Shown: piece after piece, positions 45,320 through 56,464 of the stretch
Position numbering within the stretch: the stretch's first letter is position 1
Layout: the number at the start of each line of letters is the position of its first letter
Assembly: GCA_945643635.1 (NCBI GenBank)
Contig: CALZFC010000026.1
Coordinates: 558,001 to 622,000 of the forward strand
Reading direction: 5' to 3'
Origin: Allodiplogaster sudhausi
Taxonomy: Eukaryota; Nematoda; Chromadorea; Rhabditida; Diplogasteridae
Length of the DNA: 64,000 bases
Made by a program: the position numbers and the translations under genes
Notes under the pieces: model-generated
The model's input: only the letters and a program-made list of their open reading frames with translations
The model's database searches: none
Told to the model about the DNA's origin: nothing

Positions 45320-46633
45320 GGACCATGTTAAAGAACGAGGGTTTCACATTTAGCATGAGCCGGCAGATATAAATTGTATGCCTCTGTCGACTTCGAGATG
45401 GGATGCCATCGTTTGTGGGTTTGCGAAGAGGACAGGCAGTTACTAGTGTTCTGTCGAACGGGCGAGAAGCCATGCCTACTCGCCTCGCTTAGAGGCCTTT
45501 TTTCCCGAGGTGCCATTCGGTGTGGACATGGTGGCTGCCTTGTGCCATTCACGTGGCCTGATCATGGCGGGCCGCCGTTATATGCCAGGGGTCGCCCTGC
45601 CTCTCTCTACCATGCCCATGGCTCGCCATGATCATGCCACGTGAAAGGCACAATGCAGGAACCATCCATGTCCATTCGGAAATGGCAGTATGTAGTATGT
45701 ATGTATATGGCCATCAGTACATGTGCACCTTATTGAAACTTTTTTCACGTTCTTCACTAATCGCATTAGCAGTCAACGAAATGGGAACAACTCTCATTGT
45801 CAGCAAGAGCAAACTTGTTATTAGAGAAACAGATGAAAAATTGCATCTCATTTCTTTTCGGACAGAACTCGACATCAAACAGAAGTACCCAGAGAAATGC
45901 GTTAGTACAGAATAAACTAGCGCGCTGGACGGCAAGTTGGATGCATGTCTGTGAACATTGCGCTGCAGGTTGCTGTGATATAGACAATTTGCACATTAAA
46001 AGGCATGATATTGCTCTATGTAGACATTAACTTTTGAGGGAGCTCGGACAATGTATTCCTCATTTTACCAGAACCAAACCTAAACAGTTGTATAGAGCAT
46101 GAAAAGAGCATTCGAATGATCTATTGGGGTTGAGAAAAATTAGGAAGTCTTTAGTGTTTCTTGATCGGCAGAACAGATCAGCTCATCAAATTCGTTTCCA
46201 GACGTCCAAACATAAACCAGAAGAGAGATTCGATATAACCTGAACCCCCTTCCAATAAAATTCCTTTTTTTAATGTATTGTTATAAGTCATAAAATTAGG
46301 GCCGGTAGAGCCACTTATATTTTGCCCAATATTCTAATTTGTTCTAGGTTATTCGAATTGGAATATTCCAATTATTTTTCTTATACTTTACCTTGAGGCA
46401 GTGCTATTAGCAGATGCCCTATTCTTTTTGGCTTATACTTTCTTCTCGGACAGAAACTCGCCATCAAACAGAAGGACCAAGAGAAATGCGTTGGTACGGA
46501 ATAGCCATTATGACAATCGTCTGCTGTCATTTCTTACACCCATCCCCACTCTTTCTATCAACTTTTGTTTCTCTCTTCTTTCTCTACATCTTTATATCGC
46601 CAAAATCAATCTCTGCTACTCGAACTCTAGTGG

Positions 46634-46665
<32 letters not shown>

Positions 46666-47275
46666 CGTTCAGCCTTTGCACTTTGCTCTCGCAAATGCAT
46701 CATCCTTCGGAACATGGACGTTCTGAAAATATTTGAAGCAAAGATGAGAGGAGAATAACAGAATCAGCGATTAAATTTTCATAAATCAAGCGTAAACGTT
46801 ATCACTATTATCAGTTCATGTAAAAGAATTACACAAACTATTCAATTAAATTTCTTTATAATGACACTTTTGGAGTCTAAAGTTGCTTGTCTTGTCTTCT
46901 GTTGACAAAAGCTGCTGAACATTTAACTCACTTCCTTTTTGAAGCTGTGTGTCTACTTTGAACAATTGCTATCTACTCATCGAGACAAGAGAGGTGCTCC
47001 ACGTCGTTGTACTGAGTTCAGACGCAGAAAAAGGGTGTGACGGGAAAGATAGAGGCAATTAGAGAAGCAGACAGATCCAGAGATAGACTGAGAGAAAGTG
47101 AGAGCGAGATCGAAGTGAATAAAGGAAAGTTCCCTTTTCTCTTTGCTCTCGTCATCATTTCTCGATCTTTGTTCTTTTTTCTTTCTTATAATGAACATAT
47201 CTCTCTCTCATCTTTTTTGACAAGAAATGGCAGATCTATCTACATACATATGTCCATGCCACTGTTCATTTTGTA
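45320..47275. repeat. Dispersed repeat complex upstream of HMG-CoA synthase
   Basis: Parts match 37270-37980 (for example GACCAAGAGAAATGCGTT and GGGATG.CATCGTTTGTGGG), 51990-52150 in inverted orientation (AATGCGATTAG region), and 52360-52700 in direct orientation (TTGAAGC.GTGTGTCTACTTTG). An inverted repeat of about 32-bp arms lies at 45540-45571 and 45619-45651. No transposase seen. Confidence 0.6.
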
Positions 47276-47439
47276 ATCAAACTCCTATCTCCCTCTCATG
47301 CACCTACATATCTCCGTCTATGATTTGCGACGCGCTTATTTGGCCGCAGTCAACGGCTATATCACAAATAAAAACTGGCGCCGTCTTTTTGGCAGATTGT
47401 CTTTCTGTCCGCATTGTGTCTCTGTCTCGACTTGTAGGA

Positions 47440-50400
47440 ATGACTCAACCCAACGGGAATTGTTCATCCCATGGAGACAACTTTGGCATCTCCGGCATCT
47501 CAGTCTACTTCCCAAAGACATTCGTCAGCCAATCCGAACTTGAGAAGGTTTCTTCATTGTTGAAGTAGTTCCTTGTTTTTTTTCCTTTAGCCGCAAACGC
47601 AAACGCCACAATTAAATTGCAGCCTGTGAAGAGAAAGATAAAAATAAATATGCTCTGCTGTCGTTGATATGTCTCACTCACTTTTCCCCAAGAATTGTTG
47701 TATCGGAAAACACGGCTGGTACGAAAACATAAAAACACGCCTTGGATGCACCCGATTTACGGCATAGATTACGGCAAAAGAGACTGGCTGATTCACAAGT
47801 TTTTTTTGGTGGTGACCCATTCGACTTATCTGAAGCGATAGGTAATTTTCAACACACTCTTTGCAGTACGACAAAGTGTCTCCTGGGAAGTACAGGAAGG
47901 GACTTGGACAGGATGAGATGTCCTTTTGTTCCGATCAAGAAGACGTCGTCTCCATTTCCCTCACCGTCACTGAAAAATTGATGCGCGAATATGAGGTAGT
48001 AGTACATATTTGCGAGAGAATCAAAATGCTCGGGGCCCTAGAAAAATCATCATTTTTCTTAAAAGTTGATTCTAGGTAAAGTTAGACCCGTAGAATCGAA
48101 TGGGATTGGTCTTGGAGCTTAAAAAATTCATTTTAAAAAGTTATGAAGAATTGAAAAACTGCGCATCTTTTTGAGGTGGTCGAGTAGACCGCATGTTTAT
48201 GAACATCTCTCCTCGCCCAGTGAAGCAATATACGTGAAAAATTTAACATAGATAGAAAGGATATTGCTTATATAAATTGTGAAAACAGAATTTGAAAATT
48301 TTCAAATATCGATTTTTTACGTGCTCTCAAACTCAATGAGGAATGTAGATGTTATATTTCAATTTACGCAGACAGTTTTGTATGTATCGTATAGAGCATA
48401 AAAGTGACTTTCGATTGATATATAGGATGTTTCATTTCGACGAACTATGCGGCTTTTGTATGCGTTTTGGTCATGCGCAACAGTGAAAACGGGTGCAGAA
48501 TCGCGGCGCGCGAGATCCAGGCATATCGAATTCGAATATTCCAATTTACACTCTAATTCACGCGGTTAAAATCTGGTGAATTGGTGTATTTACATAGTTT
48601 ATTGCTGGTTTGAGTCGCTTTTCGATTTTTGCGAGAAATAGCTACCTTTAATTTCCGTTTCAAGAATGCTACTTTGTAGCAAATTTAACGCATTTTCACA
48701 ACTACTCGGTCTCCTTTTGTGGAGATGAGTGAATTTGTTAATATTTGGTCGAAAAGTGTATTTTTTGCTCAAAAATGAGCTTAATCGTTTCATAAATGTA
48801 AAAAAAGATTAAAAACAAAATATCATTAGATATACAGAAAATCGATATTTGAATGCGACCAATATCGCGTCGCGCTGCGATTCTGCACCAGTTTTCAGTG
48901 TTGCGCATGATCTAAACGCATACAAAAGCCGCAGAGTTCGTCGAAATGAAACATCCTATATATCAATCGAAAGCCAATTTTATGCTCTATACGATACATA
49001 TAAAACTGTCGGTGTAAATTGTAATATAACATGTACATTCCTCATTGAGTTTGAGAGCACGTAAAAAATCGATATTTGAAAATTTTCAAATTCTGTTTTC
49101 AAAATTTATATAAGCAATACCTTTTCTATCTACTTTAAAATTTTCACGTATATTGCTTCACTGGGCGCGGAGAGATGTTCATAAACATGCGGCATACTCG
49201 ACCACCTCAAAAAGATGCGCAGTTTTTCAATTCTTCATAACTTTTTAAAATGAATTTTTTTTTGCTCCAAGACCAATCCCATTCGATTCTGCGGGTCTAA
49301 CTTTACCTAGAAACAACTTTTAAGCAAAATCGGAGATGATGATTTTTCTTGGGCCCCAGCCCTTTTGATTAATTTTGATTCTCTCACAAATCGCGCCATA
49401 TGGTCCATTTCAGCCGTTCCGTTTGTGTTTCCTCCTACTCTGAAATGGGTATATGATTCGCCGCCTAGATTAACCCAGCGAGTGTTGGCTTCCTCGCCCT
49501 CGGAACGGAGACGTTAGTGGACAAGAGCAAGAGTGTGAAGACGGAGTTGATGCGGCTCTTTGGCGAGAACACTGACATCGAGGGCGTGGATGTGAAGAAT
49601 GCGTGCTTCGGAGGGGCGCAGGCTCTTTTGCATGCTGTCGATTGGCTGCAAAGCAACTACGACACTGAAAGTTCGTGATTTTTGGCATAAATTCTGTTGT
49701 CAGAACTGTTTTCTCTTTTTTGACAAAAAAAAAATTTTTTTTTGAACAAACCCTATTCCGATGTTAGAAAAAAAGAGCGTATGTAGATTTGTACGGTTCA
49801 CTTTTATATACATAAATAGTTGCTATATACATTTTTTTTAGAAAGATGTGCGATTGCCGTGATGGCAGACATTGCGATTTATGAAGAAGGGCCTGCGCGG
49901 TGTACGGGAGGTGGCATATTTTGTATTATTTATATATATGAATACATTGGTCCTTCCTTTCAAGTAAATGAGCAATTTCTCGTTATGGCTGCTAGTTGTG
50001 AATATTGAAGGGGCGGCAGCCATTGCTGTTCTGCTGACAGTGAATGCGCCTCTCGTCCTCGAACGGGGCCTCCGTGCCTGCCACTTCACATCGACTTGGG
50101 ATTTCTTCAAACCCATTGGTACATTTCTTCAAACCCATAGGTAGATTTCTTCAAACCCATTGGTACATTTCTTCAAACCCATGGGTACATTTCTTCAAAC
50201 CCATTGGTACATTTCTTGATACCCATAGGTAGATTTCTTCAAACCCATTAGTACATTTCCTCAAACCCATTAGTACATTTCTTCAAACAAATTGGTACTT
50301 GATGCATACTCTTCATATCCCTTCAGGCATTCTAATTCCAGGTAGCAGAGTGTCAGAGTATCCGGTTGTCTACGGCAAGAACAGCATGCAGTCATACATG

Positions 50401-50585
50401 TCATCGCTCGATTCCTGCTATCGGCTGTACCGAGAGAAGGCGGCTAGGATACACGGGCGAGGTTCTCTCTATCTATCTTCTCTCTCTCTCTCTCTTCATC
50501 TCTCCTCTCACTCTTTCTTTCTCCTTCTCATCTCTCTCTCTCTCTGTCTTCATGTCTCCTCTCTCTCTCACTCTCTCTCTCTTTT

Positions 50586-50673
<88 letters not shown>

Positions 50674-51923
50674 TTCCCTCTCATGTATCTTTCTTTCTCT
50701 CTCTGTCTCCTTCATTCTTTCCCCCTCTCTCTCTTTCTCCCTCTCTCTCTCTCTCTCTTCCTCTTTCTCTCTCTCTCTCTTTCTCTCTTTCTCTTTCTCT
50801 CTCTCTTTCCCTTTCTCTCTCTTGATCTCTGCATGTCTCAGAAGTGTCTTTATCGTCCTTCTCGGGTGTCTTCTTCCACTGCCCCTTCACTAAGCTAGTG
50901 AGGAAAGCCACAGCCCGGCTTGCTCTGCATGATGTGGATTCTGGTCGGTCTTCCGACGACTTTGCCCCTGATCTGATCGATAGATTACGGTATCTTGACT
51001 CCTTTCCTATTTCCTTATTCTTACTTGTCCATTTCCATGATAGTTCAGAGTTGTCTTCGAGTGCTGACCCTTCGGTGGTTTCCTCGGATGCCTTAGCCGC
51101 ATCTGAAGAAGCTTGGGGAATCCTGACTTCTCCTTTCCTCGAGATGAACAGAAGACTCGGTAACACTTACACTTCTTCCCTCTTCATGCAACTCCTCAAT
51201 TACCTCGCACTGCATAACATGCCAAAGGAGGTTAGACCCGCATTATAATTCATTTCCTTTTAAATAAGTTAATGTTTTCCTAATCAAGTATTGTTAGATT
51301 GATAAGAATGACCATTCGTTTTCTTTTCTAACTCCCGCCCCCCCCATCAACTATGATTACACTTTGCCTCGTTCCTAACACAATCTTTACTCGGAGTTTC
51401 TTGAGATGTGTCTTTTTGGTAATTTGCAGAAGAGCACTCCAGTGTAGAAATAATACGGGAAAAAGTATTGTTAGATTGATAAAAAAAAACCTAGGCCAAT
51501 TTCAGCATTGCCTCCCTGGCCGCCTTCTTTTCTTCGCCTACGGCAGCGGCTCGGCTTCTGCAATGTTTTCCATGCGGGTCCTACGGGGATCGCCTGAGCT
51601 GGATCGGATGGCTACGGTAGCTGGAGAGTCACTGAAAGGACTCGATGAGAGGGTGGAACTCTCTCCGGAGTTGTACATCAAAGCCATCTCTGCGAGGGAG
51701 AAGTTTCTACATGCACAGGGTACTACACTTTTCATGTCTTTAAATCATTTTATCCGGCTGTCATCATTTGTAGAACGTGATGTGGAGTGTAGTGATACTT
51801 TGTCTTGTAGTTCCGACATCGCCCTCTGACACCTCGGAAGTCTTTCCCCTCTTCCGTGGCACATTCCATCTGCTCGGAGTGGATGCTGGCTACCGCCGCC
51901 AGTATTCCCGTTACTCATCCTAA
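47440..51923 (+). CDS. hmgs-1: Hydroxymethylglutaryl-CoA synthase, 9 exons
   Basis: Makes HMG-CoA from acetoacetyl-CoA and acetyl-CoA in the mevalonate pathway. About 470 residues. Exons: 47440-47547, 47867-47995, 49469-49670, 49842-49910, 50011-50118, 50327-50461, 50842-51230 (with a possible in-frame 54-bp intron 50990-51043), 51506-51719, 51811-51923; phases agree. Key residues: Glu in [15 protein letters not shown], nucleophile Cys in NACFGG, His in FHCPFTKLV, plus [13 protein letters not shown] and a C-terminal [11 protein letters not shown]. Somewhat shorter than the vertebrate cytosolic enzyme, mostly in the variable part of exon 7. TTGTAG just before the ATG could be a spliced-leader acceptor. 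Intron 2 holds a foldback element, intron 5 a splice-donor minisatellite, intron 6 a long CT tract. Confidence 0.95.
48008..49391. mobile_element. Foldback element 2, in HMG-CoA synthase intron 2
   Basis: Arms 48008-48513 and 48867-49391 are inverted copies around a 353-bp spacer. The left end begins ATTTGCGAGAGAATCAAAA, identical to the end of foldback element 1, while the inner arm sequence differs, so the two are families sharing terminal recognition sequence. Confidence 0.88.
50101..50298 (+). repeat. 22-bp minisatellite covering the exon 5 splice donor
   Basis: Nine 22-bp units (consensus start ATTTCTTCAAACCCATTG followed by GTAC). The first 18 bases of unit 1 are the last codons of HMG-CoA synthase exon 5, and its GTAC is the donor. 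Every unit keeps a GTA at the donor position. Confidence 0.92.
50463..50825 (+). repeat. CT microsatellite in HMG-CoA synthase intron 6
   Basis: About 360 bases of CT/TTCT repeats ending shortly before the exon 7 acceptor (50840-50841). Long low-complexity Ser/Leu/Phe frames here are not genes. Confidence 0.95.
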
Positions 51924-51969
51924 CTTATTGTTCTCTTCCGCTGTTGCGTTGTTGCTCCTATTAGTATAA

Positions 51970-52700
51970 ACTAAATCTTGCACTTGTGCACATCAATAGT
52001 CATCTCACTTCTTTCTTTTATATCAAGTTTGCTCCTGCTGAGAGTTGTTCCCATTTCGTTGACTGCTAATGCGATTAGTGAAAGGCGTGAAGAAAGTTTC
52101 AATAGATCACATGTACTGAAGGCCGACAAACTACATACTGCCATTTCCTGTTCCCTCTCATCTCACCAGTTATCACATTTCCGATTGCTTCTCACTTTAT
52201 CTGAAAAGAATGGTAAAATAACAAAGGAAAGTCGTTTTCAGAGATTGCGTTATATTCGTATCAAAGATGATAAATGTATGTATTTACAATTTGAAAGAAG
52301 GGCGCTTGCTGAAGGCCACAGTAATGAATGTAATCGTGAGTGGACGATTTTTTTCCGTTTAAATTTACATAAATCAAGCGTTAATGTTATCGATCTTGGC
52401 ACTACATGTAAAAGATTTATACAAACTATTTAGTTCCTTTTTTGAAGCCGTGTGTCTACTTTGTTCCACGACTTTGAGCTGAGCTCGGACGCAGAATAAG
52501 GGTGTAACGGGATAGAGAGAGGCAATAATAGAAGCAGGCAGACACATGGATAGGCTGAGAGAAAGGGAGAGCGAGACGGAAGTGAATAAAGGAGATCGCC
52601 CCTTTTTTTGGAATTCGTCGCCTCGCTCCATTTCTCGATCTTTGCTCTCTCATCGTTCTCATTATGAACATCTCTCTACTACTCTCTCACTCTCAAATTC
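51970..52700. repeat. Dispersed repeat copies downstream of HMG-CoA synthase
   Basis: 51990-52150 is an inverted match to about 45690-45820; 52360-52700 is a direct match to 46780-47220. Both ends of the synthase gene are therefore bordered by related sequence. Confidence 0.6.
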
Positions 52701-52950
52701 GCTCTCTCTCTCCCTCTTTCAGTCTCTGCCTTTCCGTCACATTATCTTCTTGGACCGGAAAGAGGTAAATCTTTGTCAATGCCACTGTCCATTTTCAATA
52801 GCAAAAGCATACAGTTGCCCTGCCTCGGTGACCTTATCCTTAAGGATTCGTGCTTATTCGTACCAAGATCATTCTATGACTTAGTCGCATTTTTGGACGT
52901 TGTCATCGGTCAACGTTTAAGTTGGAGATTGTTGATTGTGTAAAGAAGGC

Positions 52951-54173
52951 ATGACCGCTGAAGTGGCCACTCCGTCCCATGCAACGGGTCAGCAGCAGCT
53001 GTCAGAAGATGCCGAGCTCGCTCGCCTCATCGACATCTTCAACAGCATGAACCGAGTCTCGCACTTTTGCCGCATTGCTGGGAAGGTAAGCAAATCGTGA
53101 AGGATTAATCTATCATTTTCATATCTAGATAATGACAGCAGTTTCATTCATCTAAACTGTTATCTACAGAGATCCTTTGATTGACAACCTAACTACTGAG
53201 TATGTAAGTTTTCGTCAGGTACGCCCGCTTTCTGTCACAAAAGACGAGCTTATCTGCGAGCTAATCGTTGAAGAAGAGCACATCAACACAAAGGTTTAAT
53301 TTCAAAGTTAAGAGCTTGTTCTGATATCGAGTTTCTTATCATTCAACGAGCCGCGAGAAAGTAACTAGAAGAAGTATGTAGTTGCATTTTTACGGATTTT
53401 CAAAATATTACAATGCGCATAATGCAGGTGTGTACTCTTAGTGCATTGCAATTAATTGCATTAGTTAATTGCACAAATTAATTGCACTATTTAATTATGT
53501 ACAATTGCAGGGCACTCTTCACGGCGGCTGCGCGGCCACTCTGATGGACTTTGTGACTGCTCGCGCAGTTGGTGTCACCGTCCGCGACAAGAGCATGTTG
53601 TCGGTCGAGCTGAGTGTCAGGTTCGTGTGCAGTCTCAAAGCAAGTCTTCTTACAACAAGATTCTCGGGCAAATGGGAGAGCGATCCAAAAATAAGAAAGA
53701 AAGAAGGAGTAGTCGTATGAAGATTCTTGTTAATTCCAGTTACATGTTGCCCGTGAAGCTGGGCGAGCGCATCAAGCTCGTCGCCAAAGTGCTCAAGGTA
53801 ATTCCCATTATTTAATTCCGTACTTCTCACCTAGTAAATATCTGCTGTATTTTTCTCTAATCGCGTTGTTCATTATTGATATTGGGCTTTTTGGCAGCTT
53901 GGACCGAAAACGCCGTCCTAGACAGTTTTGCGAGAAAAAAAAAGAATAATTTAAAAACAAAAAACTCGCAACTTTTTTGCAATGATTGTTTTCATGGATT
54001 TTTTTTTTCTAGCCTCTTCAAGACCAGAATCTATTTAGGTCGGCCGTTCGCTCGCCTTCGCCGAGATTTCCTTCATTCGTGAAGACGGCAAAGTCGCCGC
54101 GAAGGGCAAGCACACCGTTGCCCTTCTGCCGTCTGACACCACGGCCTTGACTGAGAAGTCAACTAAGAATTGA
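52951..54173 (+). CDS. Hotdog-fold acyl-CoA thioesterase (THEM2/ACOT13-like)
   Basis: About 170 residues in five exons: 52951-53085, 53219-53293, 53511-53620, 53740-53797, 54039-54173, all in phase. The catalytic hotdog signature GTLHGGCAATLMDFVTARA is at the start of exon 3, with HGG and the helix Asp as in THEM2 enzymes that hydrolyse acyl-CoAs. The last exon ends with strands GRSLAFAEISFI and KHTVALL typical of the fold. No organelle signal is evident; the N-terminus is polar. It lies about 1 kb downstream of HMG-CoA synthase on the same strand. Confidence 0.9.
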
Positions 54174-54493
54174 ATTGTTTTTTTAATGATTCTATAAAAT
54201 GATTTTCCGATAAAATTGAATAGAGCTGTCCAGAACATACAGAAGCATGAGAGACCAAGGCGTGACGATGGTGTTATCAAAAGGGGATGATGTATGCACA
54301 TACATACATACATAGGACATACAATGTACTAGACACTAGGAAGAGGGAGAGGGAAAGAAGTGGATGAGGATTAAGGAAATAGATTTCATTGGCGATGTGG
54401 CTATTGCCGTAGAGAGAGATTGAGAGAGAAAGAGAGATTGAAGGAAAGAGAAACGGACATAAAAAGGAGAGGAAACAACAGGACATTCTTTAG

Positions 54494-55552
54494 GTGCCAC
54501 CATCTCATCAGCTGGCCGCAACGCACGCCGCTACGGCAAGAAGAAGAAGATCGTCCTTGCTGACACGAAATTCTCAGTCTACACTGACTACATTCTCTAG
54601 TATCTCCCTCTCTTTCTCTTTATCTTTCTCTTTCTCTCTCTCCCCTCTGTTGCTCTCTCGCTCCCTCTCTCTCTCTCTCTCTCTGCTCAGAGGCCGATTT
54701 GCAAATGAAAGCGGAGCTTCTCACTGGGTCCCTCCTGGCATGGCCGGCATTGGCTACGGCCCCATGGGGAAAGTCATCCAAGGAAAGACTTCTAGGTATG
54801 TCAATTGCGCAATTGGGAAAGGGGATTTAAAAATGGGCCGTCCATAATCAATCTAATAATCATAATGTCAGTTTAGTCAAGGAAGTGATTGACGAAGTGT
54901 ACGAAGTGCCCGACATTGCATCGGCTGCTTCAATGAAAGTACTCCAGGAACTGGCGAGTTGCTCGCTTCCTCTTTTTCTTTCATTTTCATAGCAATCCCC
55001 CTCTTGTCAACCCCTTTCTTGTACTTTCAAGAACTTTCCCGGCGGCACAAGCAGCGGTATCAATTTCCTGGTTTGACCATTTCCGCTAAACATCCCGGTG
55101 ACCTTCTTCCTTTTCTCTCCCTCTCCTCTATATCTCTCTCTCTTCTCTCTCTCGCGCTCCTTTTCCCTCTTTCTCGCCTCACTCTCTCTCTCTCTCTCTC
55201 TGTCTCCATCTTCTCTCAGGACAGTTCTCCTCATCTCTCTCTCTCTAGGCACCACAATCGTGACTCCGATGGGCGATCCGGCCAACAACTACGCGAGCAG
55301 CTACCTGAATCGGACGTGGATCGCCGAGCGATTCGGGCCACCGGCCTCTAGGATCCTCCAGCAGGCAAGAAAAGCAGTTCTTGACGTAGGCTGTTTTTCC
55401 TCTTGTAGTTTCTTTCTCATACTCTCCTTCTTTCTCTTGCTCTCTCTCTATCCTTCGCTCCCTCTTCCTCCTATTCGCTCAAGATCCCATCGCCGTTGTA
55501 GGCAGACTCTGCGAGCAAGCCAGCACAGAGGAGAAATAGACAAAGACAATGA
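54494..55552 (+). pseudogene. C-terminal half of a cysteine-synthase-like PLP enzyme
   Basis: Exon-like pieces 54494-54600, 54691-54795, 54872-54953, about 55032-55072, 55249-55363 and 55502-55552 follow the second half of the cysteine synthase/cystathionine beta-synthase fold: GATISSAGRNARR then IVLADTKFSVY (the GTGGT...V-x-DP region), HWVPPGMAGIGYG, FPGGTSSGINF (the G-S-S-G-x-N phosphate loop) and a C-terminal TIVTPMGDPANNY. The N-terminal half with the PLP-binding Lys is absent; the thioesterase gene ends only 320 bases upstream. The first piece runs into a TAG where a donor is expected. The last intron starts with GC. AATAAA follows at about 55599. Confidence 0.75.
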
Positions 55553-55599
55553 GGAAATTCGAAATGCTTACAATTAGCATGGACGCCCGTGTCAGCGAA

Positions 55600-56464
55600 T
55601 AAAGTTATAGTTAGAAAAGTACTTATCAACTTCTTGTTTCCAACTTACTCTTGCGTATCTCCGCATCTGCTATGTTAGTTCAGCGCAAATGAACTGTCGA
55701 CGGAGGTATAGCTTTCACCATAGCTTTAGTTAAAACAGCTCAACAGAAATTGTCATCCTGGGAGTGTTTTAAATCGTATATTGAAGCCAGATGACTATTT
55801 TGTTATTATAGCAGTGCCATAAATACACTTATTCAAGTACAAATGAAGATAAAACCTTTGAATTAGAATACAGGAATCAGTAAAGCAAATTGGACATTAA
55901 AATAAAGTTCAGGAATTAGGTTAAAAAAAACCACAATATGACGAGACCGAATCATAGCTGAAAAAGAGGAGATACAGTTTGTTATCTACCAGCATAAGGG
56001 TGCATCTATGCATGCAGCGAAGAATGCTAGAAAATGCAATATTGAAGCCACGGAGTTCCCTGTTCTAGTCACCAAGTCCACCACTCGGTTTACAAAAGAA
56101 CAAATCACCGAACAGAAACTGTATATGTATAGTAAAGTTATAGCGGCAAATAATATTTTGAAGAAACCGGATAAAACAAGGTAAAAGGATTCAGAAGATC
56201 ATTAGAGTCAGTCTGCTAGAATTCCTTCGATATCGCAAATATAGATTGAAAACTACTTACACAAAATATGCATGTATGGAAGGATGTATATAAATTTTGC
56301 TCACCATCAGAGATGCTAAACAATGTACCTCATTATCAAGGGTGTAAAGCAAGCTAATTCACGGATGTAATTAAGAACTCTGGACTGTTACGGATCGTAT
56401 ACCAGATGATGACATTGTGAAAAGGGGATGAGAATGTTTTCTTGGATACAGTATGCTCGTCGTC
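55600..56464. other. Intergenic, no gene seen
   Basis: AT-rich sequence between the convergent ends of the PLP-enzyme relic and the MBT gene. Confidence 0.5.

Noticed and set aside
50299..50898. Long Ser/Leu/Phe-rich frames
   Set aside because: They are translations of a CT microsatellite in an intron.
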